Positions 34,815-44,627 of a DNA stretch of 64,000 bases are shown here, piece after piece. Made by a program: the position numbers and the translations under genes. The DNA is taken from contig JBGARJ010000024.1 in assembly GCA_044230315.1 (NCBI GenBank), forward strand, positions 12,047 through 76,046. The letters are read 5' to 3'. The notes under the pieces were generated by a model. The model saw only the letters and a list, made by a program, of their open reading frames with translations, was not told the DNA's origin and did not search any database. The DNA comes from M3007 sp044230315 (GTDB lineage Bacteria > Bacteroidota > Bacteroidia > Chitinophagales > Saprospiraceae). The stretch's first letter is position 1; every line of letters begins with the position of its first letter.

Positions 34815-35696
34815 TTACCCTTGCTTTAACTGTTCCACGATTTTTTCGGCCAGGCCGAAACTGGTGCTTTGCGACACCCGGGTCCGGCGAAAACGCCCGT
34901 CCAGTTCGCAAGCGGCATGCACGTGGTAGTTGCCAGCGGCGTCCCGCTCTCCGAACACACCGAGCGGCAGTTGGCAGCCGCCGTCGAGCAATTGCAATAC
35001 CCGGCGTTCGATATTGGTGATGGCCGACACGTCGGAGCGGTGCAGTTGTTTCATGATGCGGCGCGTTGGCAGGTCGTCGCGGTGGGTTTGCCAGGCCAGC
35101 ACACCTTGCGCCGGAGCGGGCACAAATTCGCGGGGGTTGAGTTCGATCACCTCCAGGCCGCTCAAATCGAGCCCCAGGCGCCCCACCCCGGCAGCGGCCA
35201 GAAAAATAGCGTCGTATTCGCCACGGCGCAGTTTTTCGAGCCGGGTGGGTACATTGCCGCGAAGGTCTTTCACCACCACGTCGGGCCGGAAATCCAGCAG
35301 TTGCGCCTTGCGACGGGCCGCCGACGTGCCCACCACCGCGCCGGGGCGAAGCCGGAACAGCTGGCCGGCCGTCACCGCACCGGGGTTGATCAGCAAAAGG
35401 TCCGCCGGGTTTTCGCGGTATGAAACGGCGGTGATGACGAGCCCTTCGGGCTGGCTGGTCGGCAGGTCTTTCATCGAATGCACGGCCAGGTCCACCTCCC
35501 CGCGCAACAGCGCATCTTCGATCTCTTTGGTAAAAAACCCCTTGCCTTCCATCTTGTCGAAACTCAGGTGCTGCACCAGGTCGCCTTTGGTCTTGATAAT
35601 GACGAGCTCGCTCTCCACGCCGGCGCGGCGCAGTTCGGCCTGCGTGAATTCGGCCTGCCAAAGGGCCAGTTTGCTCCCACGGGTTCCAATACGCAT
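34815..35696 (-). CDS. hemC: Hydroxymethylbilane synthase (porphobilinogen deaminase)
   Basis: Joins four porphobilinogen units into hydroxymethylbilane in heme and siroheme synthesis (cytoplasm). The 293-aa protein starts MRIGTRGSKLALWQAEF, the standard N-terminus. Catalytic features are intact: LAVHSMKDLPT, TSAARRKAQLLDFRPD, the substrate-binding Arg region KLRRGEYDAIFLAAAG, and Cys241 in LDGGCQLPLG, which carries the dipyrromethane cofactor. No other heme gene is adjacent. The 3' end almost touches the convergent glycosyltransferase gene. Confidence 0.96.
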   Translation of the reverse strand: MRIGTRGSKLALWQAEFTQAELRRAGVESELVIIKTKGDLVQHLSFDKMEGKGFFTKEIEDALLRGEVDLAVHSMKDLPTSQPEGLVITAVSYRENPADLLLINPGAVTAGQLFRLRPGAVVGTSAARRKAQLLDFRPDVVVKDLRGNVPTRLEKLRRGEYDAIFLAAAGVGRLGLDLSGLEVIELNPREFVPAPAQGVLAWQTHRDDLPTRRIMKQLHRSDVSAITNIERRVLQLLDGGCQLPLGVFGERDAAGNYHVHAACELDGRFRRTRVSQSTSFGLAEKIVEQLKQG

Positions 35697-35839
35697 ATTG
35701 AACGGGTAATTCGGTCGAGATCAGACTTGTTGCGCGCGTGGGGAGTAAGAACGACATCTTTCCCCGCTCAAAGCCCCCGTCGCTACCAGTCTATTGATTT
35801 TGGGCAATATTACGGCAAATGTCGGGCCGGAGCGGCACA

Positions 35840-36982
35840 TTACTCGACTTTTACCACGCTTCGCTCCAGCACCTCCTCATAATAGGCTTCGTAATGCGGC
35901 AGGATATTGTTCAGGTCGAACCGCTTGGCCTGGGCGAGCGCATTTTGCCGAAACTGCTGCAACATTTCCTCGTTTTGCAGCAACGACACGGCGTAACGGG
36001 CCATTTCGTCGGTGTTGCCGGGATCGCTCATAAAACCGGTTACGCCGTGTTCGTTCACCTCCGGCAGGCCGCCGCTGTTCGACGAGATCACCGGCACTTC
36101 GCAGGCCATGGCTTCGAGGGCGGCCAGGCCGAAACTCTCGCTTTCGGACGGGATCAGAAACAGGTCGCAAATGGCGAGCAGTTCTTCGATCGCGTCCTGT
36201 TTGCCCAGAAAACGCACGTCGTCGCAGATGCCCAGTTGGCGGCACAGGCGCTCGGTGTTTTGCCGCTCCGGGCCGTCGCCGATCATGAGCAGTTTGGACG
36301 GCACCTGGTCGTGTATTTTTTTAAAGATATGCACCACGTCGTCCACCCGTTTCACTTTGCGGAAATTGGAGGTGTGGGCTACGATGCGCTCGCCGTCGGG
36401 CGCGATGATCTTTTTGAAATGGTCTTTGTCGACCTTGCGGAAGCGTTCGAAGTCGATAAAATTGTAGACCACCCGGATATCGCGTTCGATGTTGAACAAC
36501 CGCAGCGTGTCGGATTTCAGGCTTTGCGATACGGCCGTCACGCCGTCGCTCTTGTTGATGCTGAATTCCACCACAGGCGCGAAAGCGCGGTTGTTGCCCA
36601 CCAGTGTGATATCGGTTCCGTGCAGGGTGGTCACCACGGGCACGTAGCGCCCCTGCGAGATCAGGATCTTTTTGGCGATATAGGCCACCGCGGCGTGCGG
36701 AATGGCGTAGTGCACGTGGAGCAAGTCGAGGTTTTGGTACTGCACCACGTCGACGATCGTAGAGGCCAGGGCAGTGTCGTAGGGCGGGTATTCGAACAGG
36801 GGGTAATCCTCGTTGTCCACCTCGTGGTAAAACACGTTTTCGTGAAAATGCGCCAGGCGCACCGGGCGGCGGTAGGTGATAAAATGCACTTCATGGCCTT
36901 TGCGGGCCAGCCCCAGTCCGAGTTCGGTGGCGATTACGCCGGAGCCGCCGTAGGTAGGGTAACAGACGATGCCGATTTTCAT
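35840..36982 (-). CDS. bshA: N-acetyl-alpha-D-glucosaminyl L-malate synthase
   Basis: First enzyme of bacillithiol synthesis: links GlcNAc from UDP-GlcNAc to L-malate. At 380 aa it is full length. The start MKIGIVCYPTYGGSGVIATE is diagnostic for BshA, as are HVHYAIPHAAVAYIAKKIL, TLHGTDITLVG and the GT4 nucleotide-sugar motif SESFGLAALEAMACEVPVI. Bacillithiol is the low-molecular-weight thiol of many Bacteroidota and Firmicutes, consistent with the host assignment. bshB and bshC are not in the window. The gene has its own upstream region, which contains a dispersed repeat. Confidence 0.95.
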   Translation of the reverse strand: MKIGIVCYPTYGGSGVIATELGLGLARKGHEVHFITYRRPVRLAHFHENVFYHEVDNEDYPLFEYPPYDTALASTIVDVVQYQNLDLLHVHYAIPHAAVAYIAKKILISQGRYVPVVTTLHGTDITLVGNNRAFAPVVEFSINKSDGVTAVSQSLKSDTLRLFNIERDIRVVYNFIDFERFRKVDKDHFKKIIAPDGERIVAHTSNFRKVKRVDDVVHIFKKIHDQVPSKLLMIGDGPERQNTERLCRQLGICDDVRFLGKQDAIEELLAICDLFLIPSESESFGLAALEAMACEVPVISSNSGGLPEVNEHGVTGFMSDPGNTDEMARYAVSLLQNEEMLQQFRQNALAQAKRFDLNNILPHYEAYYEEVLERSVVKVE

Positions 36983-37488
36983 AGATTATCCTGCAATATG
37001 GGCGGCGCTTCCTGCACAAAACCTACTGTACAGCGGGAATGGCGCCATGACGGTGAAAAAACGCAAATGGTGTTTAAAGCAGAGTTCGGCAGGTTTTTGC
37101 AAACAATTGAAAATGAAGCCTCGTGTATGTTGTTGGCGTCTCCGCCAACAACGGTGTCAGGGCTTGATTTTCAACGAAATGCCACTGTTGGCGTCCTCGC
37201 CGGCAGCAAACTCTACCGAACTACTGTTAAAGAGCAAATCAGGAATTTTCCAGCCGGGCCAAAAACAGTTTTTTATACCGGTAAAAAACCCTCAACATGC
37301 TCTTTGCGGATGAATAAACAACGAAAATCCAGAAAGGGTCGGGAATTCCGACAAAAGGCAAAAAAAAGAGGGGTGAGCGTTGCACAGCGCCGTTCCGGCC
37401 GGCCGCATCGAACGGCGTGCGCGACTGGCGTCAATACGCCCGGGCTCCCCGCAGCGGAAATGTCGAATCCCTGCAAACCGCAGACACC
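36983..37488. other. Intergenic region between bshA and the ABC permease gene
   Basis: This 506-base stretch between two minus-strand genes holds a long-form copy of the dispersed repeat (37130-37228). The other parts show no gene, RNA or terminator that I can defend. Confidence 0.55.
37130..37228. repeat. Dispersed palindromic repeat, copy 3 (long form)
   Basis: The hairpin core TTGTTGGCGTCTCCGCCAAC is followed by AACGG and a 65-base tail that starts TTGATTTTCAACGAAATGCC at 37164 and ends ACCGAACTACTGTT at 37228. The tail has the same length as that of the copy at 19922-19986 and differs at only a handful of positions. Like the other copies it lies between genes. Confidence 0.75.
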
Positions 37489-38721
37489 CTACTCCCGCCG
37501 AATGGCTTCCACGGGGTCGAGCCGGGCGGCTTTGATCGCCGGATAGGTGCCGAAAACGATCCCGACCAGCACGGCTACCACCGAAATGACAAAAAAGGTG
37601 TTCCACGTGTAGATCGCCTGAAACGGCAGGCCGGTGACAGCGCTGACGACCGGGACGATCACCAGCGTACCCAGAACGCCCACCAGCAGCCCCATCCCGC
37701 TGCCGAAGGCCGATACGGCGATCGATTCGGCCAGAAACTGCCGCAGGATATCGCGGCGGCTGGCGCCTACGGCTTTCCGGATGCCGATCTCGGTGGTGCG
37801 CTCGTTCACGGCGATCAGCAACACATTCATCACCCCGATGCCGCCCACCAAAATAGAGATGCCGACGATAAGCCCCATGATGATCCGGAACAAACCGATG
37901 CCCCGCGTGGCCTGCGATACCCGGAATTCGTTGGTAAATACCTCAAAATCGCCCGTTTTTTCCTGATAAATGGTTTTTAGCCGGTCTTCCACCTGTTTTT
38001 TCAAACCCGCCACCCACTCCACGGAAGTCGCTTCGAGGAAACATTCGGGCGGGCTTTGCCGCAGTTCGGCCGGAGCAAGCAGGGAGACCGGTAGCATTAC
38101 CTGCGGCGCCGGTTGCCGGTTGTTGCTTTGCACAATGCCTTCGATCGTCAGCACCCGGTCGCCAAAGCGGACCGTTCTGCCCAGTAATGCATCCATTCGC
38201 CCGCCAGTACCCAGCGCCGCCTGAACGAAGTCGGTGTTCACCACGGCTACGGGGCGCCGTTGATCGACGTCGGCTTCGTCGAGCAATTTTCCATCGATCC
38301 GTTTCATGGCCTGGCTCATCGGGCCCGACACGGCCTGTACCATGGCGCCCACAGGCGCCGGCACCTGATCCACGTGCAGCTCAGCCGGAAAATGCGCGAT
38401 CATGGCCGTGCGCGACACATTGGCCAGCCCCCCTGTGAGCCGGGTGTATGCGCCATAGTCGAGCAGCGCAAAGGAATCTTTTTTTACCCGCACGGCGCCC
38501 ACCTGCCGGTACGGCACGGAGTGGATCACCACGGCGTTCAGGCTGGTCGTCTGCGTGATCTGGTCTTTGGCAAACTTTTCCAGACCGTCGATAAACGACA
38601 GAATAGCCACCAGGGCGGCAACGCCGATCACGATGCCGAGCACCGAGAGCAGGGTATGAAACAGGTTGGAGCGGATGTTTTGGATAGCCAGGCCAAATGA
38701 GACGATCGTATTTTTAAACAT
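37489..38721 (-). CDS. MacB/FtsX-type ABC transporter permease
   Basis: A 410-aa permease. One N-terminal helix (LLSVLGIVIGVAALVAILSF) is followed by a large periplasmic MacB-type core domain, then three C-terminal helices with the FtsX signature (RTTEIGIRKAVGASRRDILR, GVLGTLVIVPVV). MacB-class transporters act mechanically across the envelope with an ATPase and often an adaptor, in export of peptides, antibiotics or lipoproteins. Neither the ATPase nor an adaptor gene is adjacent in this window, so the substrate is unknown. Confidence 0.88.
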   Translation of the reverse strand: MFKNTIVSFGLAIQNIRSNLFHTLLSVLGIVIGVAALVAILSFIDGLEKFAKDQITQTTSLNAVVIHSVPYRQVGAVRVKKDSFALLDYGAYTRLTGGLANVSRTAMIAHFPAELHVDQVPAPVGAMVQAVSGPMSQAMKRIDGKLLDEADVDQRRPVAVVNTDFVQAALGTGGRMDALLGRTVRFGDRVLTIEGIVQSNNRQPAPQVMLPVSLLAPAELRQSPPECFLEATSVEWVAGLKKQVEDRLKTIYQEKTGDFEVFTNEFRVSQATRGIGLFRIIMGLIVGISILVGGIGVMNVLLIAVNERTTEIGIRKAVGASRRDILRQFLAESIAVSAFGSGMGLLVGVLGTLVIVPVVSAVTGLPFQAIYTWNTFFVISVVAVLVGIVFGTYPAIKAARLDPVEAIRRE

Positions 38722-39329
38722 CAGTTGCGGATTAGTAAAGCGGTTGGAATAAGTTCGCGATTTCAGGTCCGTTATTTTGAGGTTTGCCGGGTAATTTTTG
38801 AGGCGAATGACAGTGCTATTTAACGTGCGCTTTGGATAGGGTGTTGGCGTAAGTAATTGAAAAACAAACTCTTATTCTTTCTTTTCGTTGCTGTTGGCGG
38901 GGACGCCAACAACGGCAAGAACGCCAACAACGGCAAGAAACGTTGCGTCGCTCCGAGGCGATTTTTGCTGCGGTAATTTATTCCTATCCAAAATTCGGGT
39001 TATTTAACAAAACCAATGGGAACGATAACGCCAAAAGAACGGCATCAAATCGGGTAGTTGTCCTTTCATCGTTGCGCAATTCAACAAAAGCCCTGCAAGA
39101 TGCGGGTGAAAAACGGAAAACCAGCCGCCTCGGGGCCCGGCTTTCGATCAACCCTGCCGGCACACCGATCGAACCGGTCTTTTCATGGAAAAAACCGCGG
39201 GAAGTGATGGAGGCACTAAATAGTAGAGCGTTTGCCCTGGGGCGAGTAGCGGCCCTCCATGGCCGGGGAGCAACGAAGTATCCGTCAAAAAGAGGCGCTC
39301 AAATGGTCTAATACTGCGTGCCGCAAGCA
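38722..39329. other. Intergenic region upstream of the ABC permease gene
   Basis: These 608 bases contain the short-form dispersed repeat at 38890-38935 near an AT-rich stretch. An open frame at 38943-39311 on the plus strand (122 codons) lacks any recognisable protein feature and I do not call it. No tRNA or other RNA gene was seen. Confidence 0.5.
38890..38935. repeat. Dispersed palindromic repeat, copy 4 with an extra half-unit
   Basis: The core GTTGGCGGGGACGCCAAC followed by AACGGC is at 38893-38916. The half ACGCCAACAACGGCAAG is then repeated directly after it (from 38919). The core differs from copies 1 and 2 by one base. Confidence 0.7.
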
Positions 39330-40484
39330 CTAGAGCAAGCCCTCAAGGTAGTGTTCGCGGATGCCGAAGCCGGCTTTCAGCGCCGCCACTTTATCCAGCG
39401 CCGCTTGCCGCTGCCCGCTGCCGGCGCCGGCCACGGCTGTGATCATGATGTTTTTGGCGGTATGCTCGGTGGAGATAAACTCAAATACCTGGGTCTTGTA
39501 GCCGTTGGCTTCGAGCAGGAGCGCCCGGATGCCGTCGGTCAGGATCTCGGCCTGGCGTTCTTCGAGAATGCCGTGGCGCAGGATCGGCGCCAACTCGTTG
39601 TGCGCCTGCATGTCGCGCCGGATCTGTTTGTGGCAGCAGGGCGCTACGATGACGATGTCGGCGTGTGCATGAATGCCTTTGGCCAGGGCCAGGTCGGTGG
39701 CCGTATCGCAGGCGTGCAGGGCAATGAGCAGGTCGAGGCGTTCGGCCTGGTAGGCGTTGATGTCTTCGGCGACAAAGCGCAGGCCGGTCAGGTTCGACTG
39801 TCGGGCCGTTTTATTGCAAAAGTCGACCAGGTTTTGGCGCAATTCGATGCCGGTCACCTGGGGCTGGAGCCCGAGCCGGTTGGTCAAAAAGTCGTAAAGG
39901 GCAAACGTCAGGTAGCCTTTTCCGCTGCCCATATCGGCAATGCGGGCGCCGGCGGGCAAAGGATGCGCCCGCAGGAGGCTGTCGATAATTTCGAGGAACT
40001 TGTTGATCTGTTTCCACTTGTCCTGCGCGGTCGGCAGCACTTCGCCTTTGGCATTGGTGATGCCCAGGGCGTGCAACCACGGGGCTGCGGGATCGAGCAG
40101 GCGGTTTTTTTCACGGTTGTGGCGGGTATCGGCGGGTGTGGTTTGCGAGGGCCCTTTCAGTGTGATGGCGGCGGCGCCTTTTTTGTCGATATTCAGCGCG
40201 ACGTCTTGCTCCGTTGTAAACAAATCGGCGTTGCGGAAGGCGCCGCCGAGCCATTGCCGCAGGTGTATCAGCGTTTCGTCGGGGGTAAAATTTTTGACTT
40301 CGTCGCGGGTACTGAACCGGAAGGTGCAGGCCAGACGGGGGCCTGCTTTCAGGATCACGGGGCGCAGGTAGATGTTTTTGAGCCCTTCAGGCGCCGCGGC
40401 GGTGGGCTTGCTCAGGGTGCATTTGAGAAAATGCCCGGCGGCGCAGGCCGTTTGAAAAAGATCCAGAAAACGGGAGATTGCCAT
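39330..40484 (-). CDS. SAM-dependent methyltransferase (Methyltransf_32/TRM13-like)
   Basis: A 384-aa cytoplasmic protein. The ATG at 40484 (MAISRFLDLFQTACAAGHF) is preferred; the open frame runs further upstream but without conserved sequence. SAM-binding motif I is IADMGSGKGYLTFALYDFL. The later segments LIALHACDTATDLALAKGI and IVIVAPCCHKQIRR match the Methyltransf_32 family, which includes tRNA methylase-like proteins. The substrate in bacteria is not known to me. It is followed upstream by a small membrane-protein gene on the same strand, 92 bases away. Confidence 0.82.
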   Translation of the reverse strand: MAISRFLDLFQTACAAGHFLKCTLSKPTAAAPEGLKNIYLRPVILKAGPRLACTFRFSTRDEVKNFTPDETLIHLRQWLGGAFRNADLFTTEQDVALNIDKKGAAAITLKGPSQTTPADTRHNREKNRLLDPAAPWLHALGITNAKGEVLPTAQDKWKQINKFLEIIDSLLRAHPLPAGARIADMGSGKGYLTFALYDFLTNRLGLQPQVTGIELRQNLVDFCNKTARQSNLTGLRFVAEDINAYQAERLDLLIALHACDTATDLALAKGIHAHADIVIVAPCCHKQIRRDMQAHNELAPILRHGILEERQAEILTDGIRALLLEANGYKTQVFEFISTEHTAKNIMITAVAGAGSGQRQAALDKVAALKAGFGIREHYLEGLL

Positions 40485-40576
40485 GGTTGCCCGGTGTCGC
40501 CCTTTTGCTGTCGGGCATTTTTGCCAAATTTCGGCAGTATTTTGGAAAAACAGGAAGGAAACAGGGAAAACCGCCC

Positions 40577-40999
40577 TCAGAGGTGCGCACTCCGGCCGCG
40601 CAGGGCGGCCCGGCGGCGCAATTCTTCTTCGATGGTGCGGAGGGTATATTCCAGTTCGCCGCGGCTCTCGTATTTCACCTTCAGCATCCAGGCGCCGGCT
40701 ACAAAACCCAAAATAGAAAGCCCCATCACCGTAAACGCCAGGCGGGCGATAATCGACCAGCCCATCCAGGCCGTGAAGCCGCCCAGGAGCAACCAGCCGG
40801 CGGCTGTGGCGCCCGTGAGGAGGTTCAGCCGGCGCCAACGGTCGAACTGGGCCATACGCCAACGCATGCGGTCGCGCAGTTCCAGCAAGTGTTCGGCGCT
40901 AAAATACTCCGGCCCTACGTCCGCCAGGAGGCGGAAGTCGTCGTTGGCCTCGCGTTCGAGGCGTTCGAGGGATGATTCGTTCGGTTTACGAAAAAGCAT
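40577..40999 (-). CDS. Small two-span membrane protein
   Basis: A 140-aa protein of unknown function. The ATG at 40999 (MLFRKPNESSLERLER) gives a charged N-terminal region, two hydrophobic helices (LNLLTGATAAGWLLLGGF, and LAFTVMGLSILGFVAGAWML) and a charged helical tail (LEYTLRTIEEELRRRAAL). The charged ends are probably cytoplasmic. It may share a transcript with the downstream methyltransferase gene. Confidence 0.65.
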   Translation of the reverse strand: MLFRKPNESSLERLEREANDDFRLLADVGPEYFSAEHLLELRDRMRWRMAQFDRWRRLNLLTGATAAGWLLLGGFTAWMGWSIIARLAFTVMGLSILGFVAGAWMLKVKYESRGELEYTLRTIEEELRRRAALRGRSAHL

Positions 41000-41232
41000 A
41001 ACAGACAACAGTAAAAACCTTAACGAGAAAAGCAGACCTCGGGTTGGCTGGACGTTTAAAATTCCGGAACTTTTTGTGCTTTCAGGCCAACGCACAGCGC
41101 CGTGCACCGGGCGGTGGCTGAATTGATTACGCAAAATAAATTTATTTTTTCCATGCAACTTTGCTCGCCGCCAGATTTTTGATCTTTTTTTGTTCCCGTG
41201 CCTGAAATTAATATACAACCAAAATAAGACGC

Positions 41233-44200
41233 ATGAAGCAAATCACCCTTCTCCTGCCTTTCTTTTTCCTCCAAAACGCCCTTCCGGCCCAATCCGTTGC
41301 CCGGCTTTTTCGCCAACCCGACGTATCGGCCACGCAAATCACCTTTGTTTACGGCGACGATATCTGGGTGGTGCCCAAACAAGGCGGCATGGCCGCCAAA
41401 CTCAGCTCGCCGCCCGGCCCCGAAATGTTCCCGCGCTTCTCACCCGATGGCAAAACCATTGCTTTCTCCGGGAATTACGACGGCAATCTCGACATCTACA
41501 CTATCCCGGCGAGCGGCGGTATTCCACAGCGCATCACCCACCACGGCATGCCGGATGTCGTGCAAGACTGGTTCCCCGACGGCAAAAGCCTGCTGTTCAC
41601 GTCCATGATGAACAGCGGAAAACAGCGCTTTTCGCAATTTTACAAAGTGCCGGCCACGGGCGGGCTGCCCGAAAAAATGCCGCCGGCCTACGGCGAATTC
41701 GCCTGTTTCTCGCCCGACGGGCGCCAGCTCGCCTTCGTCTACAAGTCGCGGGTATACCGCACCTGGAAACGCTATCGCGGCGGCACCGCCGCCGATGTGT
41801 TCACCTTCAACCTGAGCACCTTCGCATCGGAAAACATCACCCAAAACGATGCCAACGATGAATTTCCGATGTGGCACGGCAACCAGATCTACTACCTCTC
41901 CGACGCCGGGCCCGAAAAACGGTACAACATCTGGTCCTTCGATACCAATTCCAAAAAACGCCGGCAGATCACCCATTTCAAGGACTTCGATGCGGCTTAT
42001 CCGGCCCTGGGGCCCGCCGATATTGTGTTTACGGCAGGCGGTAAAATGTACCTGCTCCAATTGTCGAACGATGCACTCACCGAAGTGAACATCCAGGTTA
42101 TGGACGATTTCATGGCGGCCAAACCCCGGCAGGAAAATGTGCGCGCGTACGTCCAGAATTACACCCTTTCGCCCGACGGCAACCGGCTGCTGGTGGAGGC
42201 GCGCGGCGAAATATTCAACGTGCCCGCCCAGAAAGGCTTCACAACCAACCTCTCCCAAAGCAGCGGCTCGGCCGAACGCTTCCCGGCCTGGTCGCCCAAC
42301 GGCCGGTATGCCGCCTGGTGGTCCGACAAAAGCGGCGAATACCAACTGGTGCTGCACGACCTCACCCGGCCCAACCACAGCGAAACCCGGACGGCTTTTA
42401 CCACGGGTTTCCGGTACAGCCTGTACTGGTCGCCCGACAGCAAGAAACTGGCCTTTGTCGACCAGGCCATGAAAATCCAGGTGTACGACCTCGACGCCAA
42501 TACCACCCTGCTGGTCGATCAGGCGTTGGATATGTTCGAAGGCAACCTCGAAGCGTTCCGTGTTTCGTGGTCGGCCGACAGCCGCTGGCTGGCCTACAGC
42601 CGGGGGCTCGACAACGGCAACAATGCCATTTTCCTGTACGACACCCGCAGCAAGCAACGGCAGCAGGTCACCTCGGGTTTTTATTCCGACTACGATCCCA
42701 GCTTCGACCGCGACGGCAAGTACCTGTTTTTTATCACCAACCGGGCGTTCGCCCCCACGTACAGCGAATTCGAGGGAACGTTTATTTACAACAAATCCAA
42801 CCTGATCGCGGCCGTTTCGCTCCGCAAAGACGTGCCATCGCCGGTGTACGCCCAGAACGATACGGTGTCGATAAAAGTCGACACCACGGCCATGAAAGCC
42901 GACACCACAGCGGCCAAAAAAGACGAGGCGAAAAAAGACTCGGCACAAACGAAGCCCGTGGAGATCGACCTCGAGGGTTTTGAAAACCGCGTTTCCGTGT
43001 TGCCGTTGCCGGCCAGCAACTACGGCAATTTGTCAGCCACCGACGGCAAACTGCTGTACCTCACCGTGTTACCGCAAAAACCCGGCTCGGAAGAATCGGC
43101 CCTGGCGCTCAATTTTTTCGACCTCAAAGCCCGCGAAGAAAAACAGATCGCCGACCACATCAATGGCTATGAGCTCTCCGCCGACGGGAAGAAGGTGCTG
43201 ATCGTCAGAAAAGAAACCGCCGCGGTTGTCGCTCCCGAACCCGATCAAAAACTGGACAAGCCCGTGCCGCTCGATAAACTGGAGATGACCCTGGTGCCGC
43301 GCGACGAGTGGCAGGAACTGTTCAACGACGTGTGGCGGCTCGAACGCGACTATTTCTACGACGCGGCCATGCACGGCGTCGACTGGCCCGCCTTGCGCAA
43401 GCGCTACGGCGACCTGATCCCCTACGCCGCCACCCGCACCGACGTCAACTTCATCATCGGCGAGCTGATCGGCGAACTGAACGCCTCCCACACCTACCGC
43501 GGCGGCGGCGACCTCGAAGCCCCCAAACAAAAAAGTACGGGCTATCTCGGCGTGGATTGGGCCGTGGATAACGGCGCCTACCGGATCAAAAAAATCGTGC
43601 ACGCCGCCCCCTGGGATACCGAAGTGCGCTCGCCGCTCGATGCGCCCGGCCTCAAGGTGGCCGAGGGCGACTATGTGCTGGCCGTCAACGGCGTGCCCCT
43701 CGATACCCGTACCGACCCCTGGGCGGCCTTCGAAGGCCTCGGCGAAACGACCGTGGAACTGACCGTCAACAGCCGGCCTAACTGGGACAGCGCCCGTACC
43801 GTGGTGGTGACGACCCTCGGCAACGAAACCCGCCTGCGCAACCTGGCCTGGATCGAGGCCAACCGCCAGGCGGTGGATCGCGCTTCTAACGGCAAAATCG
43901 GGTATATCTATGTGCCCAGCACCGGCATCGACGGGCAGAACGAACTGGTGCGCATGTTCTACGCCCAATGGAACAAGGAGGGCCTGATCGTCGACGAGCG
44001 TTTCAACAACGGCGGCCAGATCCCCGACCGGTTTATCGAACTACTCGACCGCAAACCGCTGGCCTTTTGGGCCGTGCGTGATGGCAAGACCTGGCAATGG
44101 CCGCCCGTTGGCCATTTCGGCCCGAAAGCGATGCTGATCAACGGCTGGAGCGGCTCGGGCGGCGACGCGTTTCCCGACTATTTCCGGAAAGCCGGCCTTG

Positions 44201-44496
44201 GCCCCCTGATCGGCACCCGCACCTGGGGCGGCCTGATCGGCATCAGCGGCGCGCCCCCGCTCATCGACGGCGGCGGCGTGACCGTGCCCACCTTCCGCAT
44301 GTACAACCCCGACGGCACCTGGTTCAAGGAAGGCCACGGCGTTGACCCCGATATTGAAGTACCGGAAGACCCCACCGCCCTGGCGCAAGGCCGCGACCCG
44401 CAACTGGAGCGCGCTATCAAGGAGGTGCTGGATAAAATCCGGTCGACCAAACCGCCCATCCCGGCACGCCCGGCCAGGGAAAACAGAGGGCAGTGA
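41233..44496 (+). CDS. Tricorn-like S41 peptidase
   Basis: A secreted serine protease of 1087 aa with signal peptide MKQITLLLPFFFLQNALPA. The N-terminal 600 residues form PD40/WD40-like propellers (FSPDGKTIAFSGNYDGNLDI). A Lys/Asp-rich linker near residue 550-580 separates the second propeller. The C-terminal part has the tricorn core, a PDZ domain and the S41 catalytic domain. His753 in NASHTYRGGG and Ser975 in GWSGSGGDAF are the probable catalytic residues. In Thermoplasma, tricorn cuts peptides made by the proteasome; here the signal peptide places the enzyme in the envelope, with oligopeptide breakdown as the likely role. The amidohydrolase gene follows after 131 bases. Confidence 0.9.
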   Translation: MKQITLLLPFFFLQNALPAQSVARLFRQPDVSATQITFVYGDDIWVVPKQGGMAAKLSSPPGPEMFPRFSPDGKTIAFSGNYDGNLDIYTIPASGGIPQRITHHGMPDVVQDWFPDGKSLLFTSMMNSGKQRFSQFYKVPATGGLPEKMPPAYGEFACFSPDGRQLAFVYKSRVYRTWKRYRGGTAADVFTFNLSTFASENITQNDANDEFPMWHGNQIYYLSDAGPEKRYNIWSFDTNSKKRRQITHFKDFDAAYPALGPADIVFTAGGKMYLLQLSNDALTEVNIQVMDDFMAAKPRQENVRAYVQNYTLSPDGNRLLVEARGEIFNVPAQKGFTTNLSQSSGSAERFPAWSPNGRYAAWWSDKSGEYQLVLHDLTRPNHSETRTAFTTGFRYSLYWSPDSKKLAFVDQAMKIQVYDLDANTTLLVDQALDMFEGNLEAFRVSWSADSRWLAYSRGLDNGNNAIFLYDTRSKQRQQVTSGFYSDYDPSFDRDGKYLFFITNRAFAPTYSEFEGTFIYNKSNLIAAVSLRKDVPSPVYAQNDTVSIKVDTTAMKADTTAAKKDEAKKDSAQTKPVEIDLEGFENRVSVLPLPASNYGNLSATDGKLLYLTVLPQKPGSEESALALNFFDLKAREEKQIADHINGYELSADGKKVLIVRKETAAVVAPEPDQKLDKPVPLDKLEMTLVPRDEWQELFNDVWRLERDYFYDAAMHGVDWPALRKRYGDLIPYAATRTDVNFIIGELIGELNASHTYRGGGDLEAPKQKSTGYLGVDWAVDNGAYRIKKIVHAAPWDTEVRSPLDAPGLKVAEGDYVLAVNGVPLDTRTDPWAAFEGLGETTVELTVNSRPNWDSARTVVVTTLGNETRLRNLAWIEANRQAVDRASNGKIGYIYVPSTGIDGQNELVRMFYAQWNKEGLIVDERFNNGGQIPDRFIELLDRKPLAFWAVRDGKTWQWPPVGHFGPKAMLINGWSGSGGDAFPDYFRKAGLGPLIGTRTWGGLIGISGAPPLIDGGGVTVPTFRMYNPDGTWFKEGHGVDPDIEVPEDPTALAQGRDPQLERAIKEVLDKIRSTKPPIPARPARENRGQ

Positions 44497-44556
44497 ACCA
44501 ACGGCAACCTGCAAGGGGCGGCGAACAGAAAAGTGATAAATGAACCCGGTAAATTC

Positions 44557-44565
44557 TACATTTGC
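44557..44565 (+). promoter_or_regulatory. Bacteroidota -7 box upstream of the amidohydrolase gene
   Basis: TACATTTGC is a perfect match to TAnnTTTG and lies 62 bases before the ATG at 44628. No clear -33 TTTG was seen at the expected distance. It suggests the gene can be transcribed separately from the protease gene. Confidence 0.45.
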
Positions 44566-44627
44566 CGTGTTAACCCTGGTGGTGGAGGGACTAAGTTGTT
44601 GTTCCAGCACCAGCAAAACTTCCCTGT

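Noticed and set aside
35819..37546. Open frame of 575 codons on the plus strand across bshA
   Set aside because: It is antisense to bshA, whose family motifs are unmistakable; the frame runs on into intergenic repeats and has no protein-like features.
38943..39311. Open frame of 122 codons upstream of the ABC permease gene
   Set aside because: No signal, domain or start context; it begins at the edge of a dispersed repeat and is probably chance.
39200..39320. Possible tRNA in the gap next to the methyltransferase gene
   Set aside because: No T-arm consensus or cloverleaf pairing could be found.
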